From JAAZPT01 sp964544955 (GTDB lineage Bacteria; Bacillota; Clostridia; Christensenellales; Aristaeellaceae), in assembly GCA_964544955.1 (NCBI GenBank), contig CAZJEB010000006.1, positions 1 through 64,000 of the forward strand: a stretch of 64,000 nucleotides of DNA, in the 5' to 3' direction. The notes under the pieces were generated by a model. The model was given only the letters and a program-made list of their open reading frames with translations, had not been told where the DNA came from and made no database searches. Position numbers and translations under genes: made by a program. Shown in pieces: positions 1 through 8,511 of this stretch; position 1 is the first letter of the stretch, and every line of letters begins with the position of its first letter.

Positions 1-22
1 ACCTCATACCAAAAAGCGAAAA
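1..22 (-). repeat. R2 repeat, outer end (partial)
   Basis: The window opens inside an R2 copy. The sequence matches the outer end of the R2 copies near 41.14 and 44.61 kb, including the CTCATACC and AAAAGCG words. The rest of the copy lies outside the window. Confidence 0.6.
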
Positions 23-61
23 TCCAAGTCCCGCATAACAAATCGCATTCCGCCACTCGGC

Positions 62-92
62 AAAAAAATCGCCAGTGTTTCCACTGGCGATT
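62..92 (-). terminator. Rho-independent terminator
   Basis: An 11-bp perfect stem (67-77 with 82-92) is followed on the minus strand by a run of seven T. It lies a few bases past the stop of the SH3/peptidoglycan-binding gene. Confidence 0.85.
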
Positions 93-97
93 TTCCC

Positions 98-2611
98 CTA
101 CTGTCCACTAACCCATTCCGCAGCCTTCGCTATCTCCTCACCATTCATATCCGCCCATATTTTATTCATATGGTTTGTTATTTGATATGGTAAGCTATTT
201 TTAGCTATCTCTACCTTATAACTTGTTGTGGAGTTTGATGCCCTTATAGCATCAACAGTTTTTGTATCTAATATTTCTTTTGCTAATGTAGAATTTTGGC
301 TTAAATCTATTACCACCAAGCCATTCTCCATCTTCCATTCGCTTGGGCTTAATTCCCTAACTAATTCATCCTTACGCATTAGTTCCACCTTATTTACATC
401 CTGTATATATAGGTTAACCAATGTTAATTTAAAGCTTGGGTTTATTGCCTTTGCCCCAGACCCATCTGTAAAGCTTATTTTAGATTCATATGTTGTAGTA
501 TATTCATCAACTATGCTACCTGTTAAGCCATAATCATTACCCACATTATTTAATGTAACACTTGCTGTATATCCCGATTTATCTGCCTTTTCATAGTTTT
601 TCTTCATATACTCCAAGCCAGTAAGCACAGGTTTTGTAGCCACGCGCATAGTATCCGGTTGCAATGCCATTATCTTTGCATCGCTTAAATTTGTTGCATT
701 CTCTGAAAACAACATATTTAAGAATGTATCATCCGCAACACCTGTTGCCTGCATTGCCCATATACCTTGCGCCTCTTTTACTGCAGCCTCAGTTTTTCTA
801 CCAAAGGCCCCATCCGCATCACCTTTTAAATAACCAAGTTCTATAAGCCTTGTTTGCAAAGCCTTTACTGCATCGCCCTTACTACCACGTTTTAAAGGCT
901 CCACAGTTTCAGCAGGTACTTCCGTTGTTGCTGGGCCTTCATTAGGGTTATCAGGCGTACCCTCTATGGCTTCCCCTATATTTTCCTCAGGCTTCTCTGC
1001 CTCTGGGGCGGGTGTTGGTGTAATTGTTATAGGGAACTCCAATTCCTTAACTGTATCCCCTCTTAAAAACCCTGGTTCATCATTTATTAATACTGGGTAC
1101 CATTTCCAACCATTATGTTTTACTGTATCCCCTGTAATTTCGCCTATTGCACCCCTCTTAACCTTAAACAATATTGCACCGCCAGGTTCTTTCCTTACGT
1201 TTACCAAGGCTTTTATAACCTCTACCTGTGTTGCTGGTTGTTTTGTTGGCTCGGGTGTAGCTGTGGTTTCAACCAAGGCTGTAGCCTCGGGTTCTGGTGG
1301 GGCAAGGGTTGTATGCTCTGCAATTATCAATGTTTCTGCTGGGTTTTCTGTAGTTTCTGCACCCACAAGCTCGCTTGTTTCTGAGCTTGGGCTTTCCACT
1401 GGCAAGGCCTCTGGGTCAACTGTATTCGCAGGGTCTAGCACCTCTGTTTCACCTATGCCCTCGCCCTCTGTGGGCAATACTGCCCTATCATCTTGCATCA
1501 ACACGGGCTCTGTATATATTCCTGTAAGCAAATCTGCCAAGCCTGTTATACTTTCATTTGTATAAGCTTTTTTACCTGTATCAAAGTACACATTTATTGT
1601 AAAACCGTTTGCCCCCGCAACCTTTGCATAAGTATTAAGGGTTAAGTAATTTTCAACAAGTTTCCTTAGTGTGTCCCTCATTGTGGTAACTTCTGTGGTT
1701 TCCATCTTCCAGCACTCTGTATCTGTGCCTTGTTGAAGCAATGCACCACTACCTGTTACTGTGAATGATACTTGATTATCCGCCAATTCCTCAACAGGTA
1801 TAATCAATGCAACAGGGTCGGCCCCTGGAACAAAGCTTATGCCAAGTAATGTAGCAAGTTCTGCCTTTAGTTGTTCCCAACCGTATTCCCTATTTATTAT
1901 TACTGCGTAATTATCATCAATAGCTGTGTTTATGCCCTCTATTGTATCGGCATCTGTTGTTTTGCGCGATGATAAAATATATCCATTATCCATAGGGCTA
2001 ATCATATATTTTCTACCGCCAAAAACTGGGTTTTTAGCATCAACATCCGCATTAAAAGCCTCTGTTCCTTCCCCACTTAGGGCATAGGATACCATAAGGG
2101 AATCAGGGAAGAAGTTATTTATATCCATTTGAACAATAATTTGGTTTAGCACTTGGGCTGCTTGTTCATTATTAAGGCTTGGGTTATTTGATGCTATATA
2201 AGCTACAGCAAGTTTATAAAAAGTATTGCTATTTGCTGTTTCAAAGCTATCGTTTAACAAGGCGCCTAAATCGTTACGGAACTCCTCACGGGTTTTACCA
2301 TCCGTGTTTATAAGGGAGTAAACAAAGGCGTTACCCATTTCCTGCCATTGGCCATCTTTAAAGTTATAACCCACAACAAGTTCAAGGTTAAGGTTGCTAT
2401 CCTCACCCATTAATGTGGATTTTACCTCATATGTACCAACACCATCCGCGGGAGCCTCTGGCGCGGTTGTAGGGTCAAAGGGGGCAGCAATATAGCCCGT
2501 TTGTTCAAACTGGGTTATAGTGTTGGGGGAAATAAAAACTTCCTCGCCCCATGCGGCAGTAAGCATAAATATTATGCAGAATGATAGAATTAATGCTAAA
2601 GATTTACGCAT
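98..2611 (-). CDS. Secreted protein with SH3b and peptidoglycan-binding domains
   Basis: This is an 837-residue secreted protein. The start at 2611 is chosen because AGGAGG (2621-2626) precedes it and a signal peptide follows (MRKSLALILSF..., ending near the AWG-EE junction). The N-terminal part to about residue 370 is unrecognised. A Pro/Glu/Thr-rich linker covers about 370-460. A bacterial SH3 domain follows at about 460-525 (ALVNVRKEPGG start, GWKWYPV core). A peptidoglycan_binding_1 domain lies at about 570-630 (GSKGDAVKALQTRLIELGYL). The last 200 residues are unassigned. The family knowledge points to cell-wall attachment; no catalytic motif was seen. It is followed by its own terminator and appears monocistronic. 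Confidence 0.85.
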   Translation of the reverse strand: MRKSLALILSFCIIFMLTAAWGEEVFISPNTITQFEQTGYIAAPFDPTTAPEAPADGVGTYEVKSTLMGEDSNLNLELVVGYNFKDGQWQEMGNAFVYSLINTDGKTREEFRNDLGALLNDSFETANSNTFYKLAVAYIASNNPSLNNEQAAQVLNQIIVQMDINNFFPDSLMVSYALSGEGTEAFNADVDAKNPVFGGRKYMISPMDNGYILSSRKTTDADTIEGINTAIDDNYAVIINREYGWEQLKAELATLLGISFVPGADPVALIIPVEELADNQVSFTVTGSGALLQQGTDTECWKMETTEVTTMRDTLRKLVENYLTLNTYAKVAGANGFTINVYFDTGKKAYTNESITGLADLLTGIYTEPVLMQDDRAVLPTEGEGIGETEVLDPANTVDPEALPVESPSSETSELVGAETTENPAETLIIAEHTTLAPPEPEATALVETTATPEPTKQPATQVEVIKALVNVRKEPGGAILFKVKRGAIGEITGDTVKHNGWKWYPVLINDEPGFLRGDTVKELEFPITITPTPAPEAEKPEENIGEAIEGTPDNPNEGPATTEVPAETVEPLKRGSKGDAVKALQTRLIELGYLKGDADGAFGRKTEAAVKEAQGIWAMQATGVADDTFLNMLFSENATNLSDAKIMALQPDTMRVATKPVLTGLEYMKKNYEKADKSGYTASVTLNNVGNDYGLTGSIVDEYTTTYESKISFTDGSGAKAINPSFKLTLVNLYIQDVNKVELMRKDELVRELSPSEWKMENGLVVIDLSQNSTLAKEILDTKTVDAIRASNSTTSYKVEIAKNSLPYQITNHMNKIWADMNGEEIAKAAEWVSGQ

Positions 2612-2832
2612 ATATATGTTCCTCCTGAAGATGATTTGTATATAAAAATATAATAGTATACTAAAGTAAAGTATATTATTTTTGGGATATAATGTCAATT
2701 ATATATGGGCTAATAGGTGTATTTTACAAATGTATTGCTGTTAGTGTATTAATAGACTTTAATATTTCAATTGCTGTTTAAAAATTATTCTATTCAATTT
2801 ATATTACAATTATGATTGTTTTTCTTATAATT

Positions 2833-2870
2833 AAAAACATATTAATATTTTAAACTTTTAATATGTTTTT
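2833..2870. terminator. AT-rich inverted repeat, possible terminator
   Basis: A perfect 13-bp inverted repeat (2833-2845 with 2858-2870) ends in T runs on the plus strand and starts in A runs. It lies in a gene-free AT-rich gap between two minus-strand genes. It could be a bidirectional terminator, but all its pairs are A/T except one. Confidence 0.35.
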
Positions 2871-2897
2871 TGTTATTAATATTAATTTTATCCCCAC

Positions 2898-2924
2898 AAA
2901 AAAACACAAGCAATTGCTTGTGTT
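2898..2924 (-). terminator. Rho-independent terminator
   Basis: A 9-bp stem (2903-2911 with 2916-2924) around an AATT loop is followed by seven T on the minus strand. It lies 24 bases past the HAD gene stop. Confidence 0.8.
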
Positions 2925-2947
2925 TATAATATTTCAAAAAACAAGTA

Positions 2948-3670
2948 TCATTCTTTGCCCTTGCTCATTTTTTTAATGTATTTTTTTAGGTCCTCAAAGC
3001 AGCCACTCATTATGCCACTGTTTTTGTTGTTAAGTTCGCCCTCTAAGTAGTCGGTAACTATGTAAACATCAATGCAAGCTTCGCGGGCTAGGCCATCCTT
3101 TTCGGCATTATTGCCAATCATAAGGCATTCGTCGGGGCTTTTGCCTATGGCGTAAAGTAGTTCATCAAAGTATAGCTTATTAGCCTTGCCATAGCTACTG
3201 TTATCGTACGTGCTTATATATATAAAATCATCGGTTTCAAGGCCTACCCAGCTTAGCATGGTTTTTATTGCCTCCAATGGGAAGGTGGGGTCTGCGGCTA
3301 AAACAAGTTCATAGCCCCTATCATGGCATTTATCAACAAAGCCACGCTTTTTTGCCTTTATCCTTATTTTTTCCTTTAGTTTATTAAAATCATTGCTAAA
3401 AAATTCTTTAAATTTATATTCCTTTTCGCTTACTTTAGCGCCTAAAAGGGCATCAAAAACATCCCAAAAAAGCTCCCTGTTGTTTATGGTTCCGTCGTTA
3501 TTTTCCATAGCAACAACAGCCTTTTTAAAAGCCTTTGTAAAGCCCATACCTTTATATTCATCAAAGTTTTTCCTAATAAGTGAGAAATATTCGTCCTTAA
3601 AGTCTTCCCTGCTTATTGGCAGTAAAGTTCCTAATAAATCAAACATAAGTACTGATTTTTCTGCGATCAT
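2948..3670 (-). CDS. HAD-superfamily hydrolase
   Basis: A 240-residue cytoplasmic phosphatase-like protein of the haloacid dehalogenase superfamily. The start at 3670 is preferred because GGAGGAG lies just upstream. Motif I is FDLLGTL with the nucleophile Asp11. The second Asp of the usual DxD is replaced by Leu, as in dehalogenase-like subgroups, so phosphatase activity is not certain. A conserved Lys (SYGKANKLYF) and a motif IV-like GNNAEKD follow in the C-terminal half. An N-terminal helical cap (residues 20-90) fits subfamily I. The substrate cannot be told. It is a single gene with its own terminator. Confidence 0.8.
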   Translation of the reverse strand: MIAEKSVLMFDLLGTLLPISREDFKDEYFSLIRKNFDEYKGMGFTKAFKKAVVAMENNDGTINNRELFWDVFDALLGAKVSEKEYKFKEFFSNDFNKLKEKIRIKAKKRGFVDKCHDRGYELVLAADPTFPLEAIKTMLSWVGLETDDFIYISTYDNSSYGKANKLYFDELLYAIGKSPDECLMIGNNAEKDGLAREACIDVYIVTDYLEGELNNKNSGIMSGCFEDLKKYIKKMSKGKE

Positions 3671-3886
3671 AAAATCTCCTCCATATTTAGGGTACAACTA
3701 ATTTTAAATAATAATGTTACTTTTGTAAATAGCTAATTATAAAGCTTCTAGCCACTTATACACATAAAATAGGCGTTCAAGCTATATTTATACCCCCTAA
3801 TGTAAAGTTTTTGTAAAGTAATTTAAAATGGATATTGTGTTATATTGTATATTTTTTATATTAAAATTATATATAAAATTCCAATT

Positions 3887-3908
3887 AAAAAACAGCCCTA
3901 AGGCTGTT
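3887..3908 (-). terminator. Rho-independent terminator
   Basis: A 7-bp stem (3891-3897 with 3902-3908) is followed by T-rich sequence on the minus strand. It sits just past the stop of the 224-residue secreted protein. Confidence 0.75.
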
Positions 3909-3922
3909 CCTCTATTTAGAAG

Positions 3923-4597
3923 CTAATCATCATCCCTAATTGCGCCACCCCACTCAACGGCAACAAAGCCTTTGCGTGTAGGGGTGTTTAACTCTTGCGC
4001 GGGGATATCAACAGGTTTATCAATTTTTTGTGCCAACATAAACACTCTTATTAGGCTATCAGGCTTAGGGTTTATATCAAGCCTTGCCACATCGGTATAG
4101 CTATCCCCTTCAAAGCGAATTAAATTATATTCGTTTTGGGATAATTTAGGATACCAGTATGTAATAAAATCGTTTATTTCAGCGTAGTTAAGGCCTAATA
4201 TTTCTAATTTTTCCTCTAGGAAGGGTATAATTTCACTGCCCTTTACAACAAAGCCATTTTCAAAGTTCCATGCCTTATTGTGCACGCCCTCCCAAAACAG
4301 GTAGTTATAACTCCTTTGGCTAACGGTGTCAAAAAGGCTACCATTAGGCTTAGCTATAACATTCCATGTGTTGCCATCCCCATTAAATGCGGGGTAAACA
4401 TGGGTAATTTCGCCATCATAGTTTAGGTTTACTTCCACATCCCTTTCGGTTTCTGGGTAAAGGTAAATTACAGGCTTACGAGGGGTCATTTCTTCAACAA
4501 GGTTACTTTGACTATCCACTGGTGCTTCTACTTTTGAAAATAAAAACAAACCCGCTATAATAGCAAAAGCAATAATAATCTTAATTAATGCTCTCAT
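3923..4597 (-). CDS. Secreted protein of unknown function (KPVIYLYPE family), copy 1
   Basis: A 224-residue protein with an N-terminal hydrophobic segment (residues 4-22) that would act as a signal peptide or anchor. The start has GGAGGG nine bases upstream. The mature part begins with KPVIYLYPETE, a signature I recognise from a family widespread in Clostridia with no known function. Other recognisable blocks are TYPAFNG-like, YLFWEG, FLEEKLEILGLN and EINDFITYWYP. The next gene upstream is a close paralogue, so this is a tandem duplication. No catalytic motif is visible, and no function is proposed. Confidence 0.75.
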   Translation of the reverse strand: MRALIKIIIAFAIIAGLFLFSKVEAPVDSQSNLVEEMTPRKPVIYLYPETERDVEVNLNYDGEITHVYPAFNGDGNTWNVIAKPNGSLFDTVSQRSYNYLFWEGVHNKAWNFENGFVVKGSEIIPFLEEKLEILGLNYAEINDFITYWYPKLSQNEYNLIRFEGDSYTDVARLDINPKPDSLIRVFMLAQKIDKPVDIPAQELNTPTRKGFVAVEWGGAIRDDD

Positions 4598-4665
4598 AAT
4601 ACCCTCCTTTCCTTATACAATAATATAACGATATTAAACTAATTTTTGTTGCATTTTTATGGTTA

Positions 4666-5337
4666 TCAGTTTTCACCAACTATGGCGCCACCCCATTCAA
4701 CAACGGTAAAACCTGTGCGTGTGGGGCTTTTTAAGTATTGCTTTGGAATATTCACAGGTTTATCAATTTTTTGTGCCAACATAAACACCCTTATTATGCT
4801 ATCAGGCTTAGGGTTTATGTTTAGCTTTGCAGCCTTTGTATAGCTTTCACCCTCAAAGCGAATTAAGTTATATTCATTTTGGGATAATATGGGGTACCAG
4901 TATGTAATAAAATCGTTTATTTCAGGGTGGTTTAAGCCTAAAATTTCAAGCTTTTCCTCTAGGAAGGGTATAATATCGCTATCCCTTACAACAAAGCCAT
5001 TTTCAAACTCCCAATTGCGCTTGCGTTCGCCCTCCCAAAACAGATATTTATAGCTACGTTTAGTTTTTTTATCAAAAAGGCTACCATCAGGCTTGGCGGT
5101 AACATTCCAAGTGTTGCCCTCACCATTAAAGGCGGGGTATATATGGGTAAGTTTGCCCTCATAATCTAAATTTACTTCCACATCAATTTCAGTTTCAGGG
5201 TAAAGGTAAATTACAGGCTTATACTCCTTTATATCATCAACCTCTTTTTGCCCACTATTGTTTTGGCTTACATTTGTTGGTGTAAGGCCTAAAAACAATA
5301 CAGCTATCAACAAGGCTATTGCAAAAGCTTTATTCAT
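4666..5337 (-). CDS. Secreted protein of unknown function (KPVIYLYPE family), copy 2
   Basis: A 223-residue paralogue of the downstream gene. It shares KPVIYLYPETE, YLFWEGE, FLEEKLEILGLN, EINDFITYWYP and the VEWGGAI end. The start at 5337 gives a clear signal peptide (MNKAFAIALLIAVLFLGL) and has AGGAGGG just upstream. That ribosome binding site lies inside a 9-bp inverted repeat (5339-5383), so its access may be regulated, or the same hairpin may end the upstream transcript. The stop is TGA, whereas copy 1 ends with TAG. The function is unknown. Confidence 0.75.
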   Translation of the reverse strand: MNKAFAIALLIAVLFLGLTPTNVSQNNSGQKEVDDIKEYKPVIYLYPETEIDVEVNLDYEGKLTHIYPAFNGEGNTWNVTAKPDGSLFDKKTKRSYKYLFWEGERKRNWEFENGFVVRDSDIIPFLEEKLEILGLNHPEINDFITYWYPILSQNEYNLIRFEGESYTKAAKLNINPKPDSIIRVFMLAQKIDKPVNIPKQYLKSPTRTGFTVVEWGGAIVGEN

Positions 5338-5338
5338 A

Positions 5339-5383
5339 AAAGCCCTCCTTCTCGTGTACATTAATACAACGAAAGAGGGCTTT
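5339..5383 (-). promoter_or_regulatory. Hairpin enclosing the ribosome binding site
   Basis: AAAGCCCTC (5339-5347) pairs perfectly with GAGGGCTTT (5375-5383). On the minus-strand transcript the 3' arm contains the AGGAGGG ribosome binding site of the gene starting at 5337 and is followed by four T. It could act as a terminator for the upstream acetyltransferase gene, as a translational mask, or both. Confidence 0.5.
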
Positions 5384-5411
5384 GAATTGTTTCAATTAAA
5401 TTGTAAAATTT

Positions 5412-5957
5412 TTATAGGGGTTTATACATTACAACATCCCCACAGCTGCTGCCATCCTTAAGTATAAAGGCATTGGGGATTTCACCAGCCCTTACAAAGC
5501 CGAGGCTTTCATACAGCCCTATGGCTTGGGCGTTTGTGCTTAGTACATTTAGGTCTACAAGCTTTATGCCCATGTTTTTGGCAGTTTCAAGGGCATATTC
5601 CATAAGGGCCTTGCCTATGCCTAAGCCCCAATATTTTTTTAGTATGGCTATGGCTATGCCAGCCCTATGGCCTTCCTTTATGCTTGTTTTTTGCATTAAG
5701 GATACATTGCCCACATATTCATTATCCACATAGGCGCCTATAAAAAACTTTGTGGGGCTTTCGTTCATATGCTTTATAAGCTTTTCCTCAAATTCAACGG
5801 TATATTTAATTTCCTCGGGGTAATTGTTTAGGTTTGTGCTTTCCCCACTCATTTGAATATAGCTTGCCAAAAAAACTTCTGCCTCGGTGGGCATTATGGA
5901 TTTTAAAAGGGCGGGTTTTCCGTTTTTTAATTTAAAGTTTTTAGCTTGTACAAGCAT
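5412..5957 (-). CDS. GNAT-family N-acetyltransferase
   Basis: A 181-residue acetyl-CoA-dependent acetyltransferase. The acetyl-CoA binding motif A is seen as KKYWGLGIGKALMEYALE near residues 108-126. It is followed by KLVDLNVLSTNAQAIGLYESLGF, the usual beta5/alpha4 signature ending in a GF pair. AAAGGAG precedes the ATG. The gene lies 13 bases downstream of another acetyltransferase fusion gene and is probably co-transcribed with it. The acceptor substrate cannot be told from sequence. Confidence 0.85.
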   Translation of the reverse strand: MLVQAKNFKLKNGKPALLKSIMPTEAEVFLASYIQMSGESTNLNNYPEEIKYTVEFEEKLIKHMNESPTKFFIGAYVDNEYVGNVSLMQKTSIKEGHRAGIAIAILKKYWGLGIGKALMEYALETAKNMGIKLVDLNVLSTNAQAIGLYESLGFVRAGEIPNAFILKDGSSCGDVVMYKPL

Positions 5958-5970
5958 ATAATACGCTCCT

Positions 5971-7218
5971 TTACTTTAGCCTTAAAGTTTTTAAATAAGC
6001 CTTTTTATCGTCGCTTAGCCTATAACTTTCTATGGCCTTTTGTATGCTTTTATTGTGCACATACTTGCCAAAGGCCTTATTTTTTATATAGATTATAGCA
6101 GTATCATACTGTTTTGCAAGGGCTGTTGCCATATACCATGCAATAGCTATGTTTATATAGTATTCATCACTAATTATTTTAGTAAGGCGAATAATATGAT
6201 CCTCGTTAAAGGCATCATCTAAAAACTGGCTTAAAAGCATAACTATGCCAAACCTTACAGTAAAGGTTTTATCGCTATCCAAGCATTTATTTATATATGC
6301 CAATGTTTTATCGGGATATTTTTTTAATTGTTTTAGGCTCGAACATAGGCCATCACAGGTAGCCCAATTATCTATATAGGGCAAAAGGGCATCAATTTGG
6401 CTAAAAAGCATATCAACATCCTTTTGGTAATAAAGCATAGCGTTGTGCAAGCTATATTCCTCCATATATTTATGGGGAAGGCTTTTTAAAAAGCTATCAA
6501 CTGCGCTTTTATTTTTTGCTAGTTCTTTGCCATAGGCCTTTAATTGAGGGCTTCTTATGCCAATAATATTAGCCTTATCCACGGTGGGTATAAGCTTTGA
6601 GCAAAAATCCCTATAGCCTAAATCCTGCAAGGCAAGCAGGTTTTCCCTAATATTGTTTACATGGAACTTATCCCTTGTAAGCATAACCAATTCGCCCTTT
6701 TCAACAGTGCCCATTCTAGTTTTAAAATCCTTATATTTAACAAATTCAAAGGCGCATTTTTCGCTTACCCTTTTACTTTGGGTATTATAATTAAAATAGC
6801 CAATGCACAAAAAATCAAGGTTTAGGGTGTTAAAGCAGTAGTCAACAACGGCCTTTACAGCCTCTGGCACAAGGCCTTTACCCCAATAGTTTTTACCAAT
6901 GGCATAGCCAATTTCCCTACCTTTTTGGCTTGAATACTCGGGCAAATGGTTTTCATCATACTCCTCCAAGCCCAAGCTACCTATAACTTTATTTTCGGCT
7001 TTTAACACAATAGCAAAGTTCTTTTTGCCCTCTATGAACATTTGGCATATGTTGCGGCTTTCATCAATATCCTTATGGTGCGGCCAACCTGCCCTTTCCC
7101 CTACCCCTTCATCTTTAGCATAATCAAACATATCCTCCGCATCATTAGGGGTAAAAGGCCTTAGAATAAGCCTTTCTGTTTGAATAGTAACATTGCTTAC
7201 ATCCACATCTATATTCAT
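5971..7218 (-). CDS. GNAT acetyltransferase fused to AlkD-like DNA alkylation repair domain
   Basis: A 415-residue two-domain protein. Residues 1-185 are a RimJ/RimL-type GNAT domain (TERLILRPFTPNDAEDM, then GREIGYAIGKNYWGKGLVPEA). Residues 190-415 resemble the DNA alkylation repair (AlkD/AlkC-like) HEAT-like fold, with IIGIRSPQLKAYGKELAK, then DNWATCDGLCSSLK, and VRFGIVMLLSQFLDD. The start at 7218 is chosen because the earlier ATG overlaps GGAGG, which sits at the right distance from 7218. The two activities together are unusual. Each half is known alone, so the fused role is inference. Confidence 0.8.
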   Translation of the reverse strand: MNIDVDVSNVTIQTERLILRPFTPNDAEDMFDYAKDEGVGERAGWPHHKDIDESRNICQMFIEGKKNFAIVLKAENKVIGSLGLEEYDENHLPEYSSQKGREIGYAIGKNYWGKGLVPEAVKAVVDYCFNTLNLDFLCIGYFNYNTQSKRVSEKCAFEFVKYKDFKTRMGTVEKGELVMLTRDKFHVNNIRENLLALQDLGYRDFCSKLIPTVDKANIIGIRSPQLKAYGKELAKNKSAVDSFLKSLPHKYMEEYSLHNAMLYYQKDVDMLFSQIDALLPYIDNWATCDGLCSSLKQLKKYPDKTLAYINKCLDSDKTFTVRFGIVMLLSQFLDDAFNEDHIIRLTKIISDEYYINIAIAWYMATALAKQYDTAIIYIKNKAFGKYVHNKSIQKAIESYRLSDDKKAYLKTLRLK

Positions 7219-7240
7219 AGAAGCCTCCATTCATTTATCT

Positions 7241-7266
7241 AAAAACCACTAGCAATGCCAGTGGTT
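7241..7266 (-). terminator. Rho-independent terminator
   Basis: A 10-bp stem with one mismatch (7244-7253 with 7257-7266) is followed by a T run on the minus strand. It overlaps the stop codon of the small open frame 7265-7417. It likely ends the azlC operon transcript. Confidence 0.7.
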
Positions 7267-7417
7267 ATTCTTGTTTGTTTTGTTTGTACTTATTTATAGC
7301 CCATTTTACCCCATAGTAAAGGCAAAGTATGCCAATAAATATGCCCAAGCCTACAATAGGCTCCTGCTCCGGTGGGCAACCCGTTAGTGCACCTGCACCA
7401 TTAATTATTGCTCACAT
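7265..7417 (-). pseudogene. Small membrane-protein frame with TGA as second codon
   Basis: An AAAGGAG site (7423-7429) stands correctly before ATG at 7415-7417, but the next codon is TGA (7412-7414). The same frame then stays open for 48 codons to TAA at 7265. The encoded peptide contains GCPPEQEPIVGLGIFIGIL, a hydrophobic helix, and a Lys/Gln-rich tail. A terminator overlaps its stop, so the frame looks like a once-real or still-real gene. It may be broken, may start at a rare codon further in (ATA or ATT), or may hold a sequencing error. The sequence alone cannot say which. Confidence 0.4.
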
Positions 7418-7465
7418 ATAATCTCCTTTCAGGTTTATAAGTATAATATACCCAAAAGGGATTTA

Positions 7466-8176
7466 TTAAAACCTGAATGGGTTGGCAATTTTATCCTTAC
7501 CGAAGGTATTTACGGCGCCCCTATACATAGCCTTAGCGTGTATTCTATCATGCCATAAAAAGCGCCTAATTAATTTGCGAACGGTCCATTCCTCATCATT
7601 TATGCCAATAATACTGGGTAGGCGAAGGAAGTTATCTATACCCTCCAAGCCTAAAAAGCCCGACATTCTGCTATTGCGTATATACATGCCATTGCCAATT
7701 TCAACCCCAAGCTCACCAAAGTAATAGCTATTAACATCCTTTGTGTGGTAATACATATCCCTTGCGCTTAGGGGTACATCACCATAAAAGCATTCACGGG
7801 CAGGCTTTAGGGGCACGTTAATATCCGGTATGGAGTTATACATTTTTTCAAAATCCGTTGCAGATTTTAATGTAAGGGCTTTTAGTTTTGAGTATTCATT
7901 TTTATTTAAGGGCTTTATTTCACTATCAAAAATGATATCACTATCCCCATCCTCAACATTAAGTTTACAATGGTACTCTTGTTTTACTTCAACATTGTAT
8001 TGTTGGGGGGCAATATCCTTTTCGTTTAACCATGCCATATATTTATCAACTTCGGCGGGCAGCTTTAACAAAGCTTCATCCCTTGTTGAGCCACGGCCAA
8101 AAACGCCAGGATAGTTTTCCGCAAAGGCCATAAAGCCCTTATCGTTAAATTCTAAAGCCACATAAATTTCACTCAC
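7466..8176 (-). CDS. HicB-like N-terminus with DinB-like C-terminus, hypothetical
   Basis: A 236-residue protein starting at GTG with AGGAGGT upstream. The first 60 residues (FMAFAENYPGVFGRGSTRDE) look like the HicB-type fold, which in known proteins binds DNA or a toxin. The C-terminal half (residues 110-236) has helical character and an LWHDRIHAKAMYR segment resembling DinB-family metal-binding helices. Its GTG start overlaps the azlD stop (GTGA), so it is translationally coupled to the azlC-azlD operon. No HicA toxin is adjacent, so an antitoxin role is unlikely. The function is unknown. Confidence 0.65.
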   Translation of the reverse strand: MSEIYVALEFNDKGFMAFAENYPGVFGRGSTRDEALLKLPAEVDKYMAWLNEKDIAPQQYNVEVKQEYHCKLNVEDGDSDIIFDSEIKPLNKNEYSKLKALTLKSATDFEKMYNSIPDINVPLKPARECFYGDVPLSARDMYYHTKDVNSYYFGELGVEIGNGMYIRNSRMSGFLGLEGIDNFLRLPSIIGINDEEWTVRKLIRRFLWHDRIHAKAMYRGAVNTFGKDKIANPFRF

Positions 8177-8511
8177 AGTATAAATACCTCCTGTACTAAA
8201 AGCATGTATAAAACAGTTCCAAACCCTACACTAATTAAAACATTCCTTTTCCAAAATTGCAATAGGGTCACAAAAGCAATAGCTATAAGTTCTGGTAAAC
8301 CATGGGGGTAGGCTGTAATGCTTACGCCCTTTAGCTGAAACACAACCAGTAAGCCCATCATAGCGGGAGGCAACACATCACCTAAGTAGTTTATTATTTT
8401 AGGTGGCTCTTTACCATCTGGGAATAGCACAAAGGGCAAAAAGCGGGTTATAATTGTACCTAGGGCAATTACCCCTATCATAATAATTGTTTGTACTGTT
8501 GTTAATGGCAT
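8173..8511 (-). CDS. azlD: Branched-chain amino acid transporter small subunit AzlD
   Basis: A 112-residue membrane protein with about four hydrophobic helices. The pattern MIGVIALGTIITRFLPFVLF, then PPAMMGLLVVFQL and PELIAIAFVTLLQFWKRN, is typical of AzlD (LIV-E type export, partner of AzlC). The start at 8511 is chosen for GGGAGGG upstream; it overlaps the azlC end by 10 bases. The family length of about 100-115 residues fits. It is expected to form the inner-membrane exporter of leucine, isoleucine and valine with AzlC. Confidence 0.9.
   Translation of the reverse strand: MPLTTVQTIIMIGVIALGTIITRFLPFVLFPDGKEPPKIINYLGDVLPPAMMGLLVVFQLKGVSITAYPHGLPELIAIAFVTLLQFWKRNVLISVGFGTVLYMLLVQEVFIL

Noticed and set aside
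966..1565. Plus-strand frame of 199 codons opposite the SH3 protein gene
   Set aside because: It is the shadow of the Pro/Thr/Glu-rich linker on the other strand and has no ribosome binding site.
7265..7417. Recoded TGA (sense codon) genetic code
   Set aside because: Other genes here end normally with TGA at expected lengths, for example the genes at 4666 and 8173, and Trp is encoded by TGG.
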